DNA from: Coptis chinensis | Lineage: Eukaryota; Streptophyta; Magnoliopsida; Ranunculales; Ranunculaceae | Assembly (NCBI GenBank): GCA_015680905.1 | Contig: CM027378.1 | Span: forward strand, 434,001-498,000 | Length of the DNA stretch: 64,000 nucleotides | Reading direction: 5' to 3' | Shown here: in pieces, positions 46,877 through 58,857 of the stretch | Numbering within the stretch: position 1 is the stretch's first letter | Layout: the number at the start of each line of letters is the position of its first letter | Made by a program: the position numbers and the translations under genes | The notes under the pieces: model-generated | Seen by the model: only the letters and a program-made list of their open reading frames with translations | What the model was told of the DNA's origin: nothing | The model's database searches: none

Positions 46877-47095
46877 CACACACAGTATAGGTGCTCTCCA
46901 GTCCAAACGTTTTTCAAATTCAAGCTTTCAAAAGGTGCTCGATAAAATGTCGTTTGTAAGTGATTCCTATCAAGTTTTTACTGATTTGTCAGGGGGTCGA
47001 TCGTTTTCTTTATATTTATTTTGTTAAACAAACATTAATGCTCCACTGGAAATCCTAATTCTAATTCTAACAATGAATACATCTACTAAGTAAGT

Positions 47096-47169
47096 GGATC
47101 TTTAGCTCAAATGGACGAGCACTTTGGAGATATCCAAAGGTGATGGTGGTTCAAATCCACCGAGATCCT
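47096..47169 (+). repeat. tRNA-like sequence
   Basis: GGATCTT pairs with GAGATCC as an acceptor stem with one wobble. AGCTC/GAGC forms a D arm and GGTGG-TTCAAAT-CCACC a T arm. The anticodon stem CTTTG/CAAAG encloses eight bases instead of seven, so it is not a normal tRNA. Together with the units at 518-672 it suggests one family of tRNA-derived repeats. Confidence 0.5.
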
Positions 47170-47389
47170 CTAAAATTTTAACGTTAATCAAACAGGAAAT
47201 CAGGTGTGTAATGTGATCAATTTTCAATATGTAGTACCTACAAAGCAAACACTGCAGCAATGAATGCACCATGGGGTCTTCCTGTTGGGGTACTCCTACA
47301 TAATTGTTGCTGAGAGGGGATAGTCACCAGGCCACCAATGCCAAGCCCAAGCCAGAATCAAAAGAAGTTCCAAACGAAGTTTATAGTCT

Positions 47390-48125
47390 AATAGGTGTTC
47401 TCACTGATCATTCCTCATGTTGTTGAGGTATTAACAATTATCGTTTATAATCCAATAGGAGCATGAACATCAGTTGTTCAATATGAACAATGATTCTTCA
47501 TAGTCCAATATGTGTTATCACTGATCATTCCTCATATTGTTGAGGTATGAATAATGATTGTTCATAGGCCAATAGGTATTCTCATTGATCATTCCTCATG
47601 TTGTTAAGGTATAAACAATCATTGTTCATAGTCTAATATGGATATACACAATGATTGTTCATAGTCCAATATGGGTACGAACAATCATTGTTTATATTGT
47701 TGAGGTATGTATAAACAATCATTGTTCATAGTCCATTATTGGGTATGGTCCAATATTGTTGAGGTATAAACAATCATTATTGAACTATGAACAATGAACA
47801 ATCATTGTTCATAATCCAATATGGGTATAGTTCAATATGTGTTCTCATTGATGATTTCTCATGTCGTTGAGGTATGAACAATGATTGTCCATAGTCCAAT
47901 ACGGGTATGAATAATGATTGTTCAGTTTGAACAATCATTGTTCATAGTCTAATAGGAGTATGAACAAAGAGATGCTAACAATCATTGTTCATAGTCCAAT
48001 AGGGGTATGAACAAATAGATGCTAATAATCATTGTCCAATAGGTTTCAAGTATGAACAATGATTGTTTATAGTCCAATAAGTATTCTCATTGATAATTTC
48101 TCATGTTGTTGAGGTATGAACAATC
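47390..48125. repeat. Second palindromic minisatellite
   Basis: An irregular array of AACAATCATTGTT (a palindrome with a one-base centre) separated by catagtccaatatgggtatg and by caatttctcatgttgttgagg variants. About twenty cores occur in 730 bp. It contains no gene. Confidence 0.85.
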
Positions 48126-48399
48126 AATAACGTTACTACATTCACTTAAAACTTGAAACCTCATGATATTGAAAGCTGAAGTACCTCATACAAAACCATA
48201 ACATATAATCAGTACAAATACAAGACTTTGTATAACAAAAATAATGACACATAAATAGTAGATTAGCATCACTTCCTTCATTGCTTATCCAATTACAATC
48301 ATTTTCTTTCAGACTTTCACGTCTTAATTTGGTACTCAAAGAGTTTTGGGTTCCTCGTGCTGAAACTTGATCACATACTTTGCCAAAAACACATCTTCT

Positions 48400-48880
48400 G
48401 CGACTCTTAATGCCTGACCACTACTATTTTAACTTAGTAGACCCTTTGAGATCAGCATTTGAAGAAGATAGCATCTTGGAAAAACTCTCTTTTCAAAGCT
48501 TAGATTAATAAAAATCACGTTCCTCCATTCCAGGCAAAATCATCTCTAGTCCAATTCAGGATATTCAAAAAGAAATCTAGTGCTAAATTGAACTTCTTCA
48601 CCGAAACCTCCATAACAGAGCTTCTTGAACATGGAAATAACTTCTTCTTACCAGCCAAAACTCATATAAGCCTCCAATTTCAAGTCCCATATATATAGGC
48701 TTCTTTATCCCCACAGGCATATGTAATCCACGAGCGACCACCTTAATTGAAGGACTAAAACCCATATTCTTGAGTTCTAATACAATTGTGCTAAACTTGT
48801 TGGATTGAACATATAGAACTCGTAAGTTCTTGATAATCAATTTTGAGATCAAACGTTTCGGCACCAAATTAAGGTGTTTT
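48400..48880 (-). pseudogene. mTERF-family relic
   Basis: Broken minus-strand frames read VLELKNMGFSPS, then (after shifts) a W-x-x-KLE-x-Y-x-x-FGWS-like stretch, then SLKRELFPRCYLLQMLISKG. These are the linked motifs of plant mTERF organellar proteins (...LGFxPSTSxF..., WexKxExYkrwGWSeeEv, SLEKRixPRcsvlqvLlskG). At least three frameshifts and stops are present and the N-terminal targeting region is missing. Confidence 0.6.
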
Positions 48881-49406
48881 TTCAGTATTTTGGGTTGTGC
48901 GCTCGCTTTTTTTTTTTTTTTTTTTTGTAAAGATTTGGGGTTTTGAGTTGTGGCCTCATTTTTTTTTTGGAAGTCTGGGTTTTTGAAGAACGAAAGTGAT
49001 GGTGGGCTGTTTTTTTTTTTTTGAGTCTTTTAGGTATTGGTGCTAGCTGATAATAGGAAATTAGACATTAAGGACTAAATAATGTATATTTAGGGATTGA
49101 CCCTAGTTCCGTTTGTGGACCAGTTTGGCCGTGAGCAATCTGTTTATATTTTCCCCTTTTTGTATGATGTCAGGATTCAATATTTTTGATACCCAAAATA
49201 CCCATGGGCAGTCACGTGAGTCACGTGTATTTTGAGCTCACAAATAGCCGTTGGGAATTGTCACTTTCCTTATTCACCTATAAACACCATCATTTTTCAT
49301 GACCTTTCTTCCCCAACACACTTCTTCTCCATAACCCTTCTTCTTCAACATCCTTCTCACAATCTGCGTGCAAGTCGGTACTTGAAGAAAGTATAACAAA
49401 TTACAA
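48881..49406. promoter_or_regulatory. Upstream region of the small zinc-knuckle gene
   Basis: Two CACGTG G-box cores lie close together at about 49214-49229 (gtcacgtgagtcacgtgtat). A TATA-like cctataaac at 49277 is followed by a pyrimidine-rich leader. T runs up to 22 long occur at 48909-49020. Confidence 0.5.
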
Positions 49407-49849
49407 ATGAGTGGAGCTGATGTGGAAGTCTATAGGGTTCCCAAGGTATGTTCATGCTTTAATGGCAGAAAAGTAGGACTTAAACCTAATTTTCTCATTT
49501 GCAGGTAGGACTTAAACTTGATATTTTTATTTTACAGATTTGTCAACTTTGTGAGCAACAAGGGCATAAAGCACCATCATGCCCTTACTTGAATCGTAGA
49601 TGCAAAGAACCTGGGTGTAATGACATTATGGAAATTATTAAAGGAGGTGATGATGAGGGTAATGTGGATGTGATGCTTCTCAAGTGTGAGTATGATGATT
49701 GCAAAGGTGCTGAGTATCTCTACAAAGATAACAAGCCCATGGTCCCTGAAGAGAGCAAAGCTCCGTTTGTAATTGAGTGTGATAACTGTGAGAAAAAATG
49801 CACATGTCTTGTTGAACTACTATTAGATGCACATCTCTTATTGAAATGA
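49407..49849 (+). CDS. Small CCHC zinc-knuckle, Cys-rich protein
   Basis: Two exons, 49407-49445 and 49538-49849, join in phase to give 116 residues starting MSGADVEVYRVPK. A canonical CX2CX4HX4C knuckle follows at residues 15-28 (CQLCEQQGHKAPSC). After it come Cys pairs RRCKEPGC, LKCEYDDC and ECDNCEKKCTC that could bind more zinc. The intron has GT and AG borders. The gene runs towards the minus-strand MULE transposase gene, ending about 600 bp from its 3' end. Its promoter has a TATA-like box and two G-boxes. Its own function is unknown to me; it may be a host protein or an accessory gene of the MULE. Confidence 0.65.
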
Positions 49850-49896
49850 AATGAAATAAGCTGTCATTTATCTAAGTCGGCAAAATACTACATATT

Positions 49897-50125
49897 TGTT
49901 CCAAAATACCAAGTCTGCAAGAACTTCTTAAACCATTCATTTGCCCAAAATGCTAAAAACAAGTTGGTAACTTCATAAACCAACACATTTGTCCAAAAAA
50001 AAAAAACAAAAAAAACAAACCAACACCACAAATTTGTTCCAAAATACCAAGTCTGCATGAACTTCTTAAACCATTCATTTGCCCAAAATGCTAAAAACAA
50101 GTTGGTAACTTCATAAACCAAAAAA
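49897..50125. repeat. Direct repeat of about 88 bp, 136-bp period
   Basis: Two almost identical copies start ttgttccaaaataccaagtc, each followed by ttcataaaccaa, with an A-rich spacer. They lie between the zinc-knuckle gene and the end of the MULE gene. Confidence 0.85.
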
Positions 50126-50439
50126 CTAACCAACAACACAATTCAATTAGGTATGACTAAGTGATGGTGGAGGAGTTGAAGACTCTTGGTTTTAATTAAG
50201 CTCCTGATGCTTCAAACCAGCTCAGCCAACCCTTTCTTGTGGATCTAGCCCTTTGCTGCTGCTGCACATTTTGGGGAGCCTGCTGCTGTTGTGGTGGAAC
50301 TTGCTGCTGCACACTTGGAGGAGTTGCTGGAAATTGCCTTGTAGTTCATCTTGAATGATGCTTTTCTTAGCTGTTACATGATTAAAATGTTAAAATCCAA
50401 TAAGTTGGGACAAATATACAAAAAACTATGTTCACTTTT

Positions 50440-53395
50440 CTTACCTCTCTTCTTTGGCCTAGTTCCATTCTTCCTTGCATCACATGTCCTTGTATTATGA
50501 TTTAACTCACCACATTTGCCACATTTTCTTAAGACTTTACTAGTTGCTTGAGGTTCATCTTCATCTCTAATTCTTTGCTTCTTGGGCCTTCCTACTTGGG
50601 GTTTAAATTCATGAGGGTTTACCAAATCTTCATGATCAATCTTGAAAAAGCAAATGAAGTTAGCAAACAAATGAACTTACTTACAATTATGAACTTAAAA
50701 AAAAAGAAAAAAACAGAACACTTACAATTATCTCCCAATCTTCCTGATTGGCAATAGGATGTATGTGAGTAAAATAAGTTGACTTGAATGCCTTTGCTGT
50801 AAAGTATTTACTACAATACTTGCTCCATTTATCTCTTCTTTGTCTGATCACACATATTGCATGCACACAAGGAACTCCTGACATCTTCCAGACAATGCAC
50901 TCACATGTTTTCTTCTCCAAATCTACACAATAATGTTTCTTATTTTTTGTGTTTTGAACTAAATTGATATGGTCTGACACCCCAGAAACTTTATAATTCT
51001 TATACTTAGCTTCTCTCTTCTTGATAATATGAAGAACTGTTGGAACTATAACATCATAATCACCCAACTCCCTAGACACCATCATCCTATCATACATGAG
51101 TTTCACAAGAGAAAGATTGTACATGTCTACAAACTGCACTAAGAGCTTGTCTCTCATTTTTAGAATCCAGGAATTAAATGACTCAGAGAAATTATTGGTC
51201 ATTTCATCACACTTACAGGTGTGGTCAAAGTAAGCTCTAGTCCAACAACTTCTTTCTTCTGAATCTAACCAATCAGCTGCCTTTTGATCTGTCTTCACTA
51301 TATCACCAATTTTCTCTGTAAATGAAGCCATTATGTACTTTCTGGCTGCATCCCATGCAAGTTTCTCTCACATATCACCTTTGAACACTTTCTTAAAATT
51401 TTTAAACATATGTCTGAAGCAAAACCTGTTGACATAATAATATATTAGTTACAAATGTTAATTAGAAATGTTACTTACACTTAGAATCAGTTTAATCAAT
51501 GAAGGAAATATTACTTATGGTTAGAGTTTGGAAAGTATGCATGCATAGCTGGTATCAGTCCTTTCTGTCTGTTTGAGATGAATGTGAGTTTTTCCCTGTG
51601 CTGATCAAGGTCAGGTTTTAGAAGTTTCAACAACATCTGCCAGTTGGCTTTGCTTTCACCTTGACATATGTATATGCTAATTGGGAACAAGCCATTCATT
51701 GCATCAAGCCCAATAACAGACAAGCAACACCCACCATACTTTCCCTTTAAAAATGAACCATCAAGACCAAGAATTGGTCTACACCTTTCCAACCACCCAT
51801 CAATTGATGCCTTAAAGGCAATGCACACACCTACAAACTCTCTTGTATTCTTAGTACAGAACCATCTTGCAATGGTCCCAGGATTTTTGTTCTGAACTTG
51901 CTTACAAAGCTCTGGCAGTAACCTATACCCTTCCTCGTAGTTTCCATTGATATTTTCCAGAATTTTCACTCTTGCAGACTAGGCAGTCCAATAAGAAATG
52001 TGAACACCATGTCTTGACATGATTTCAGCTTGAATTGAATATCCTTAGGCCTGTAAGTGGGATGTGTCCTAAATTCATCTTCCAAGGCATTTGCAACCCA
52101 TGGAGCTGTGCATTGTTTGTATATATCCTTCTCATTTGCCTGACATATGTGCTCACCACAAAACTTCCTCAACTAGAAAGTGTACCCATCAGCAATAACA
52201 GTTGCATTGATCCTCCACTTGCACTCTGCATCTATACACTTCAGTATGTACCTTGTTCTGTCATTTTTCTGTGGTTTGAAACTAAACTTGTTTTTTATAA
52301 CTAGATTCTTAAAAAAATTCTGCAATCATCTACTGTAGGCCATGTCATCCCAGGAATTAAGGCTAAGTTACCCATTCTGTCTACATGATCTTTTGTAACC
52401 TTTTCCATTTCTTCTTTTTCAAATATGTTATTGCTCAACATAGAAATGTCTACATCAGCATTCACAGTAGGTGGTGGTCTCATGTCACCATCACCATTCT
52501 CTTCTGCATTATCCTCAGCATTTGTCACAAATTTCTCTTCCAAGTTGTCACTCTCATCTCCTCCAGTACCTTCACTCATTAATAGTCCAAAATTTGAACT
52601 ATATGCATATTCATCCCCCCCATCATCTCCACTTTCAAATTCTTCTTCTTCTTCAATATCAACTTCAACAAATTCAGATATATTCTGTGAAATTGCAGAT
52701 ACGGCATCATCAATTTGTGACTGTATACCCTCATCATACACAACATTAACTTTGGGTGTAGTGGGAATATGAGATAGGGATTGACTCAGCCTTTGATTCA
52801 ACCTAGGCGACCTCCTAATAACCCCATCACTTATGCTTAACCCCTTCTGTTTTGGTGTAGTTGGAGTGGTAGGATTCTGTGTTGTTGCTGGAGGAGATAA
52901 TGGTGGGGTTAGAGTGGTAGGATTCTGTGTTGTTGCTGGAGGAGATAATGGTGGGGTTAGAGTGGTAGGATTCTATGTTGTTGCTGGAGGAGATAATGGT
53001 GGGGTTAAAGTGGTAGGGGAAACTTGTGGAGGGGGACCAGCTGTAGAAGACAGAAATAGATAAAACTTATTGTCTTTTCCAGGTTTCATAAGATTCCACA
53101 AATGTATAAGTACTTGATCACTTTTAATCTTACACAAATCACCACCAATCAAGCATGCAATATCAACAAATGAACAAGGGCTCACCCCTAGACCCAACAA
53201 CTTGTTCACATCCTTGTTTAGATCCATAAAAGAGAGTTCATCCCCATTTAACTCCCATTTCTCTATCTTCCCACCCTTATAGTCAGACATCTTCAAAATC
53301 CTAGTTCCAGTTTTCCCCCAACATCCCCCATAATGGATAACAAACTTTCTTACACCTAATAAGTCGCGAGCCATACATACCACTGGAAATAACAC
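50440..53395 (-). pseudogene. MULE (MuDR-type) transposase, inactivated
   Basis: From the N-terminus: RKFVIHYGGCWGKTG (the N-terminal domain common in plant MURA proteins); a Pro/Thr linker with three 16-residue repeats (TTLTPPLSPPATTQNP); an acidic region; a MuDR domain (KCIDAECKWRINATV); the catalytic core with GLDGSFLKGKYGG; a SWIM zinc finger (CECIVWKMSGVPCVHAIC); and a CCHC knuckle CGKCGELNHNTRTC. An intron near 51517-51430 joins NSNHK to FCFRHMFK. Damage includes CAG to TAG in the linker near 52974, a one-base change in a T run near 52312, a TAG before LRKFCGEH, a 5-base duplication near 52035, TGG to TAG near 51985 and a TGA near 51369. The second catalytic Asp of ISDRQKG reads Asn. 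No terminal inverted repeats were identified. Confidence 0.85.
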
Positions 53396-53399
53396 AATT

Positions 53400-55065
53400 T
53401 AATTAATGATTTCACATAATTTCACACAATTTAATATCACATAATGTATAAACACAATTATATACAGTAATTTAGTCATTTTATATAATATAATTGCATG
53501 ATTACTATAAACAAAAAGAACCAACTTGTTAGAGTTAAGTGCAAATATGCAATGACAGACATCAATTGACAAACAAGGGTACCCGACAAACATATATATT
53601 AATTAAGGGGCCCATATTCCCATTAAAGAATATTCAGTGCCAATTAAAGAATTAGTAAAAAAAATCCCCAATTTCTTCTAAACAATTAGGGTTCGATCCT
53701 ACCACATCAATTAAAAATTGGACTCAAAATTTGAAGTGGTGCAAGCTGATAAACACCCAAAACTGTAATATTAAACCCCATTGAGACATATAAATTTGGT
53801 TAATTATGTGTTTAATAATCATGAAATAAGTATATTTTCGTACTTTTGCAGGTCTTCGCAGTAAACATGAAAATATTGGTTAAACCTATGTTAAAGCACG
53901 GGGAACGATGTATATATGAATTTAGAGAATCACCCATGTGAAGTTCTAACAAATCCATTGTGAAGCATCAAACTTCGAAGCTCCCACCTCTTGAACCGGG
54001 ACTCGAATCGACACAAGTGAGCTACTCGGACAATCGTATGATGAACTCTACGATAAAGGTGAAGTTGTAAAATTGCCAAAAGACCGGACCGCCACTGAAC
54101 TGCACGTGGACCCACTATGTGGGCCCGCAAGATTTGATGAGTCATCATACAGGTCAAGACAAAGGTGCAAATAATTGGCACCTTGCATATAGTTAATAAA
54201 GTTAGATGAGATTAGGTGTTAATAGTGAAAAAAGATAGGTGCAGTGTCACTTTGTTGTGGATTGTGTGGTTAAGAAGGAAGTAAATGTGGTTTGGTGTTT
54301 CACGTGGGAGGAAATGAGATTTCTCTCAAATGAAGAAGAAAACAAAACAAGGGGGAGACACTCTATTTACTCCCTTGACTTTTTTTCCTTTATCATGCAT
54401 TATTTTAGTTCCTTAGGCTTATATTTTATTTAGTTTTTTTAGTTTTGAACAAAAAGCTTGCAATAGTTTTAATGGAGGAAACTTTGTGTTCCTCTTGAAA
54501 ATAAATCTCACTTCTACACGCAAGTGAGTTGATATATATAGTTTCTTAGTCTATTTGTTCTCTTTATCTCTCATTTACATTTATATTCTACACTTAATCC
54601 TTTATCCCAAGGATCATGAGCTAAAACTTCCCTTTGTGGGGAGTTAATGATACTCATGTGAGGAATAATCTTTGTTATTGGATTTAGTAAGTTGTTTAGG
54701 AAGAACAACTATACCTACATCCTATCCCAAAATGGTAGTTGGTGTAGAGTCTAGTTAGGAATCAAAGTGATGAGCTTAGAGATAAGTCATTGCTTTGGTT
54801 CTACATGCTATCATGTATGATCTTAGAGATGAATCATATACGTTAGGGATAAAATTAGTTTTTATTAGGACTTGTCTAAGAGTCCTAGGAAGATTAAGAT
54901 GCACTTACTAAAAATCAAATAATAGAGGTTATCTTCACATGAGGAAAATTAACTCTCCACTTTTGTCTTAGTAATTTTTTTTTTTTTTTTTTTGCTTTAA
55001 TTGCATGTTTACATAACTTAAGTTTTTTTTTTTTTTTTTGTGCATTAAAAGAAACCAAGTATATA
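53400..55065. other. Interval left of the palindrome, LTR-like in part
   Basis: The first part is the upstream flank of the MULE gene. From about 53720, phrases such as gctgataaacacccaaaact and catgaaataag...cgtacttttgcaggtcttcg, and the later leader-like text, resemble the long LTRs of plant Athila/Tat gypsy elements. The region may be the decayed LTR whose tail lies at 55100-55274. Two T tracts (about 54968 and 55025) interrupt it. No gene is seen. Confidence 0.4.
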
Positions 55066-55916
55066 GTTAGTATTAATGAAACCTTAACTAAACTTACTCA
55101 CTAGTTTCTAAAGAGCAAAACCAAGTTGTAAGTTGTCCTAGAATTTAGGTTGGTTCGAATCCCTACTCAAAACTATATGAACACGAAAATCGTGAGTAAG
55201 AAAATACTTTGTTTTCGCATTTTGACCAAGGAAGAGATTCAAATATATAACATAGCAAAAGGTGAATATCAAAATGGCGCCGCTGCCGGGGAACAAACCC
55301 GGGTCACCCGTGTGACAGGCGGGAATACTCACCACTATACTATAACAACTCAGTGATAAAAACTCGTTTCTTAAATTAATCTCAGATATCCATACATCTC
55401 CTTAGCAGGGAACGAGGATTGATTTCTTTGAAACTCAAGTTAATATGCATTCAATAATTAAAGCATCTACATATGATCATGCATACAGTGATTTTTACAT
55501 TGAAATGTACTAGCAGGGCCGTTTCTAGATCCTTTGGAGAGCGTACCTAAATGGGTTCTCACAGGTATGTGTCGAAACACAAATTCACTCAAATTTTTAC
55601 CACTCAAGTTTCGTTAACTCCAGTGTGCAGTGGGCACACGTTTCCTCACATCTCAATGACAGTCAGAGGAGCCGAGGTCGATCAATCACGTCTACTACTT
55701 ATTATCACACCTTCCTACTCCTAATTGAGCTAGAGGTATTTATTAGGTATTGTGGGGCTTAGGTGATGGTGTAGAAGAAAATAGAAATGGATAATCAAAA
55801 TTTACGAGTATGAGAGAATAGGGTCTTCAAGATATTTATACTAGAGAAGTCCTTGTTTTCTTTCCTTCTTCTAACTGAGTTTTCCAACCTTGTTCTTAAG
55901 CCTCTAGATACTGATG
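55066..55916. repeat. Left arm of a 6.5-kb palindrome
   Basis: This 851-bp arm starts gttagtattaatgaaacc and ends ctctagatactgatga. It is the reverse complement of 60759-61610, with only scattered differences by eye. It contains the LTR-like phrase ggttcgaatccctactcaaa, a full tRNA-Asp sequence on the minus strand, and the start of a transposon ORF. Confidence 0.92.
55275..55349 (-). other. tRNA-Asp-like sequence with CCA, at a primer-binding-site position
   Basis: On the minus strand 55349-55278 is a 72-base tRNA-Asp(GTC) sequence, and TGG at 55275-55277 is the complement of CCA. Read on the plus strand, TGGCGCCGCTGCCGGGGA is the primer-binding-site form of gypsy elements using tRNA-Asp. 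Complementarity goes on through the whole tRNA to its first base. Mismatches in the acceptor and anticodon stems and TTTGT in the T loop argue against a working tRNA gene. Confidence 0.8.
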
Positions 55917-56374
55917 AAATTTATACTACTCCTTTCATTCCAACAAGGACTTTCGAGAATTTTAGAATTTTCGAGACTTGTGTTATGGATCACTGGGACC
56001 CAGTATCTAGAGATGATATTGGGCGTGATAACGTACCTCCTCCTCCTCCTTCACCACCCAACTATTTTAATGAGGATATCATGCGCCGAATCAGCACTCC
56101 CATGGAAGCTTTGAGACACATGAACACTAGCATGCGCAGGATGTTTCTTCGTCAGGAAGAGATGCTTACTTCCTAAAATGACTTCCAGCAGGAAATGCGT
56201 AATTGCCAAGGCCGTTTCCAGAGAATGATGATGGCAAATCAGCAGCAATTCCAAGATCAACTGTTACAGTCTTTAGGCCACATTCCAGACCAGTCAGCTC
56301 ACCCAGGAGTTCGTCGTGGCTGACGACGTAGAAACCCTGGTTCATCTTCTGCTAACCCTGAGGAGTCCCAGTAG
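55853..56374 (+). pseudogene. Plant-transposon ORF, copy A (C-terminal part)
   Basis: The frame reads MDHWDPVSRDDIG, a Pro run, then NYFNEDIMRRISTPMEALRH and MRRMFLRQEEMLTS. A CAA to TAA change ends it at 56174; reading on gives NDFQQEMRNCQGRFQRMMMA and NPGSSSANPEESQ. It aligns with the C-terminal half of copy B (FDENVMRAKHFNPMEGIQFL). It looks like a Gln-rich coiled-coil tail. Confidence 0.6.
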
Positions 56375-57522
56375 CTATTTATTTCCCTTGGTTTATAAAT
56401 GACTATGTCATTTATTTTCCTTATGCACTGCATTTTTATTTTTCTAGTGATAAAAAATAAAAAATAAAAATTATATATCATTTGATTTCTCATAATTTTG
56501 TATCTCCAGACGGTTTGAATGAGAAATTATTTATGTTATACAATTATTGTACTTCGTAATATATTAGTTTGTTCCTTGATGCACTGGGCCTACTCTCTAA
56601 GCCCAACGGTCAAAACCCAACGGACTGATCCAAACGGTCAGATGCCCAACGGTCAGATTTTCCATTATAAATCCAACTCTCCTCTTCCACTTTCACTCAT
56701 CCCCTTCTCTCACTCTTCACAAATTCATCTTCACAAATTCTCATTTTCTTCAACATAATGAATCAACTTGAGCGATGAGAAAAGGAGCAACGAATGAAAT
56801 GATCCACAAGATTCGTGGATAACCGTGTTTATCATTGTTCTACTGTCGCTCATGCATAACATGCTCCAGAATATCTAGATCTATGTAACCGACATCTTTC
56901 TTTTCCTTTGTCGCTTTGTATATTACTATGGTGTGTTAAATAATTCTTCACCATTTGTACGGGTTACGTATTAAATGGAAAAGTACCCTATTTAATAATT
57001 GTGTATATTAGTTGTATTTTTACCTTATCATAAATATAAAATAGTTATCAAACAATAACAAATAAGCAAAATCAATAACGCACCAAAATAAATCCATCTC
57101 AAATCATGATGCTCAGAGAAGATCGTGCACGCTACACAGTACGCATAACATTTGTCACAAAAGCAGCTCGATTATTCTATCTATATTCTATTACTGAGGT
57201 ATGATCATAAATTCTGAAATTATGTGTAGGTCTAATTGCCCTGTGAAGCCTTCCCCCATACTTTCTAACATTTTAACATCTCATTAATTATTTTTGGAAA
57301 TCTGACATGAAAAGACTTACTATGGATACCCATTGTTGCTGTTGATAAAGGTTGGTGTCACAACAACACATGAGTCACTTGTGTTTTCATATATTAATTC
57401 TGGATTTAACTACACTTGGAATCCGGATTGGTACAGACTCATAGATTGGCCATAAATCTCATCTTTTCAGCCATTCTCATTTCAAGCATTCTTTCTTATC
57501 CTTCTCTTCGTAATACTTCCAA
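56375..57522. other. Spacer between transposon ORF copies A and B
   Basis: AT-rich DNA with no supported gene. It includes repeated phrases around ccaacggtcagat near 56600-56660 and a possible promoter for copy B. The text near 57430-57520 is probably its 5' leader. Confidence 0.4.
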
Positions 57523-58566
57523 ATGGATCAACCAAGAAAAATAATGCCTGAGAAAGACTACCTGAATTTTTTTGAAGATGGCCGGTTTGCTCCTTATTTT
57601 GACACCGAAATTATACGTCGAGGATGGACGCCTCTTCTATATCATTCAGCAGCTGGTTATTCTTGAGAATTGGTTTTGATGTTCTACCAATTTAGCGAAC
57701 CTGAAAATGGAAAATTCTACTTCAATGCCTATGGACGACGATTAGAATTGACTAGGGAAATTATCTCCGACATACTTCAAATCCCAATGAATACCCAGGA
57801 GTTCCTTTTTCCAGAGTCATCATTTGATTCCGTCAAAACTTTACTACGAGCTACCGTATCTCATGGTGAAGTCGGAAATAGACATCAGGTTGTTCTTCAA
57901 CGCTCTTTGAAACAGAATCAACGAGTTGTGCTCCACTGGTTGGGACATAATGTGGTAGGTACATCACACCAATCAGAAGTCACAAAGTCTCAACTTCACC
58001 TACTTTGGATTTTGAAGACTCAAAGGGATGAATTTTGTTTAATCCAACACCTCTGGAACGCGAACACCAGGAAAACAAGAAGGTCAGCACCTTTACCTAC
58101 TTTAGTCACGCAAATTATGATACGTTGGGGTTATCCAGTACTTTCTCCAGAGACACCCCTTCAAAGAGCAAATATTAGTGTACTCCAAATAGACTACTTC
58201 ATTGCTTTTTGGACTCCTGATACTCTGACAGATGAACAAAACGACTCAAACTCTGAACATTTCTTTGATGAAAATGTCATGCGCGCTAAACATTTTTAAT
58301 CCCATGGAGGGCATTCAATTTCTTCATCAAGGCATGCGGGAACTACACGCTCGTCAGAATATCATCATTACAACTCTTAAGGATTTCCAAGAACGTCAAG
58401 CAATGCAAGATGTTGAATAGGAGGAAATCTTGGAATATCATTCTCAGTCTTTGCAAAATCACGCTCTCCTAATGGAGAATCAAACTACACTCTCTACCAG
58501 CCAAGGGGACATTTAGATGCAGCTCCGCCATAAACAGTGTGGTGCACGATTTGTGTCTCCAGAATA
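57523..58566 (+). pseudogene. Plant-transposon ORF, copy B (full length, broken)
   Basis: Starts MDQPRKIMPEKDYLNFFEDG at 57523 and has a TGA after HSAAGYS (57664). The frame then runs on as MFYQFSEPENGKFYFNAYGR and LELTREIISDILQIP. This pattern (RGW..., FY-N, RG-x-V-x-x-x, I-x-x-iL-xIP) fits the 'putative plant transposon protein' domain found in plant retroelements. An extra T near 58295 shifts the frame into NPMEGIQFLHQGMRELHARQ, and a TAG interrupts the Gln-rich tail after QAMQDVE. The role of this protein family is unknown. Confidence 0.65.
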
Positions 58567-58857
58567 ATAATAATAATCCATGATTTTCTTATGAAATATA
58601 AATATAATAATAATACTAAGTCAATAAATAAATAATCGTATATATTATTACGTTTTTCGTTGTATTATGAATTTTGTTGTTATCTTTGTGTATTCTTTTG
58701 AAATGCTTATTAGATTTGTCATCATTTACGTTGTGACTAAAATAATTTTAACATGTGATTTTCAATGTCATTACAGGAGGGTCTAGTTTTTTCCATACTC
58801 ATTTATCCATCCAGTTTGCCTTTATCCTTGCCCATTTCTTTACTTCATCCACTATGA

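Noticed and set aside
52425..52772. Ser- and His-rich plus-strand frames opposite the MULE gene
   Set aside because: They are antisense shadows of the acidic region of the transposase.
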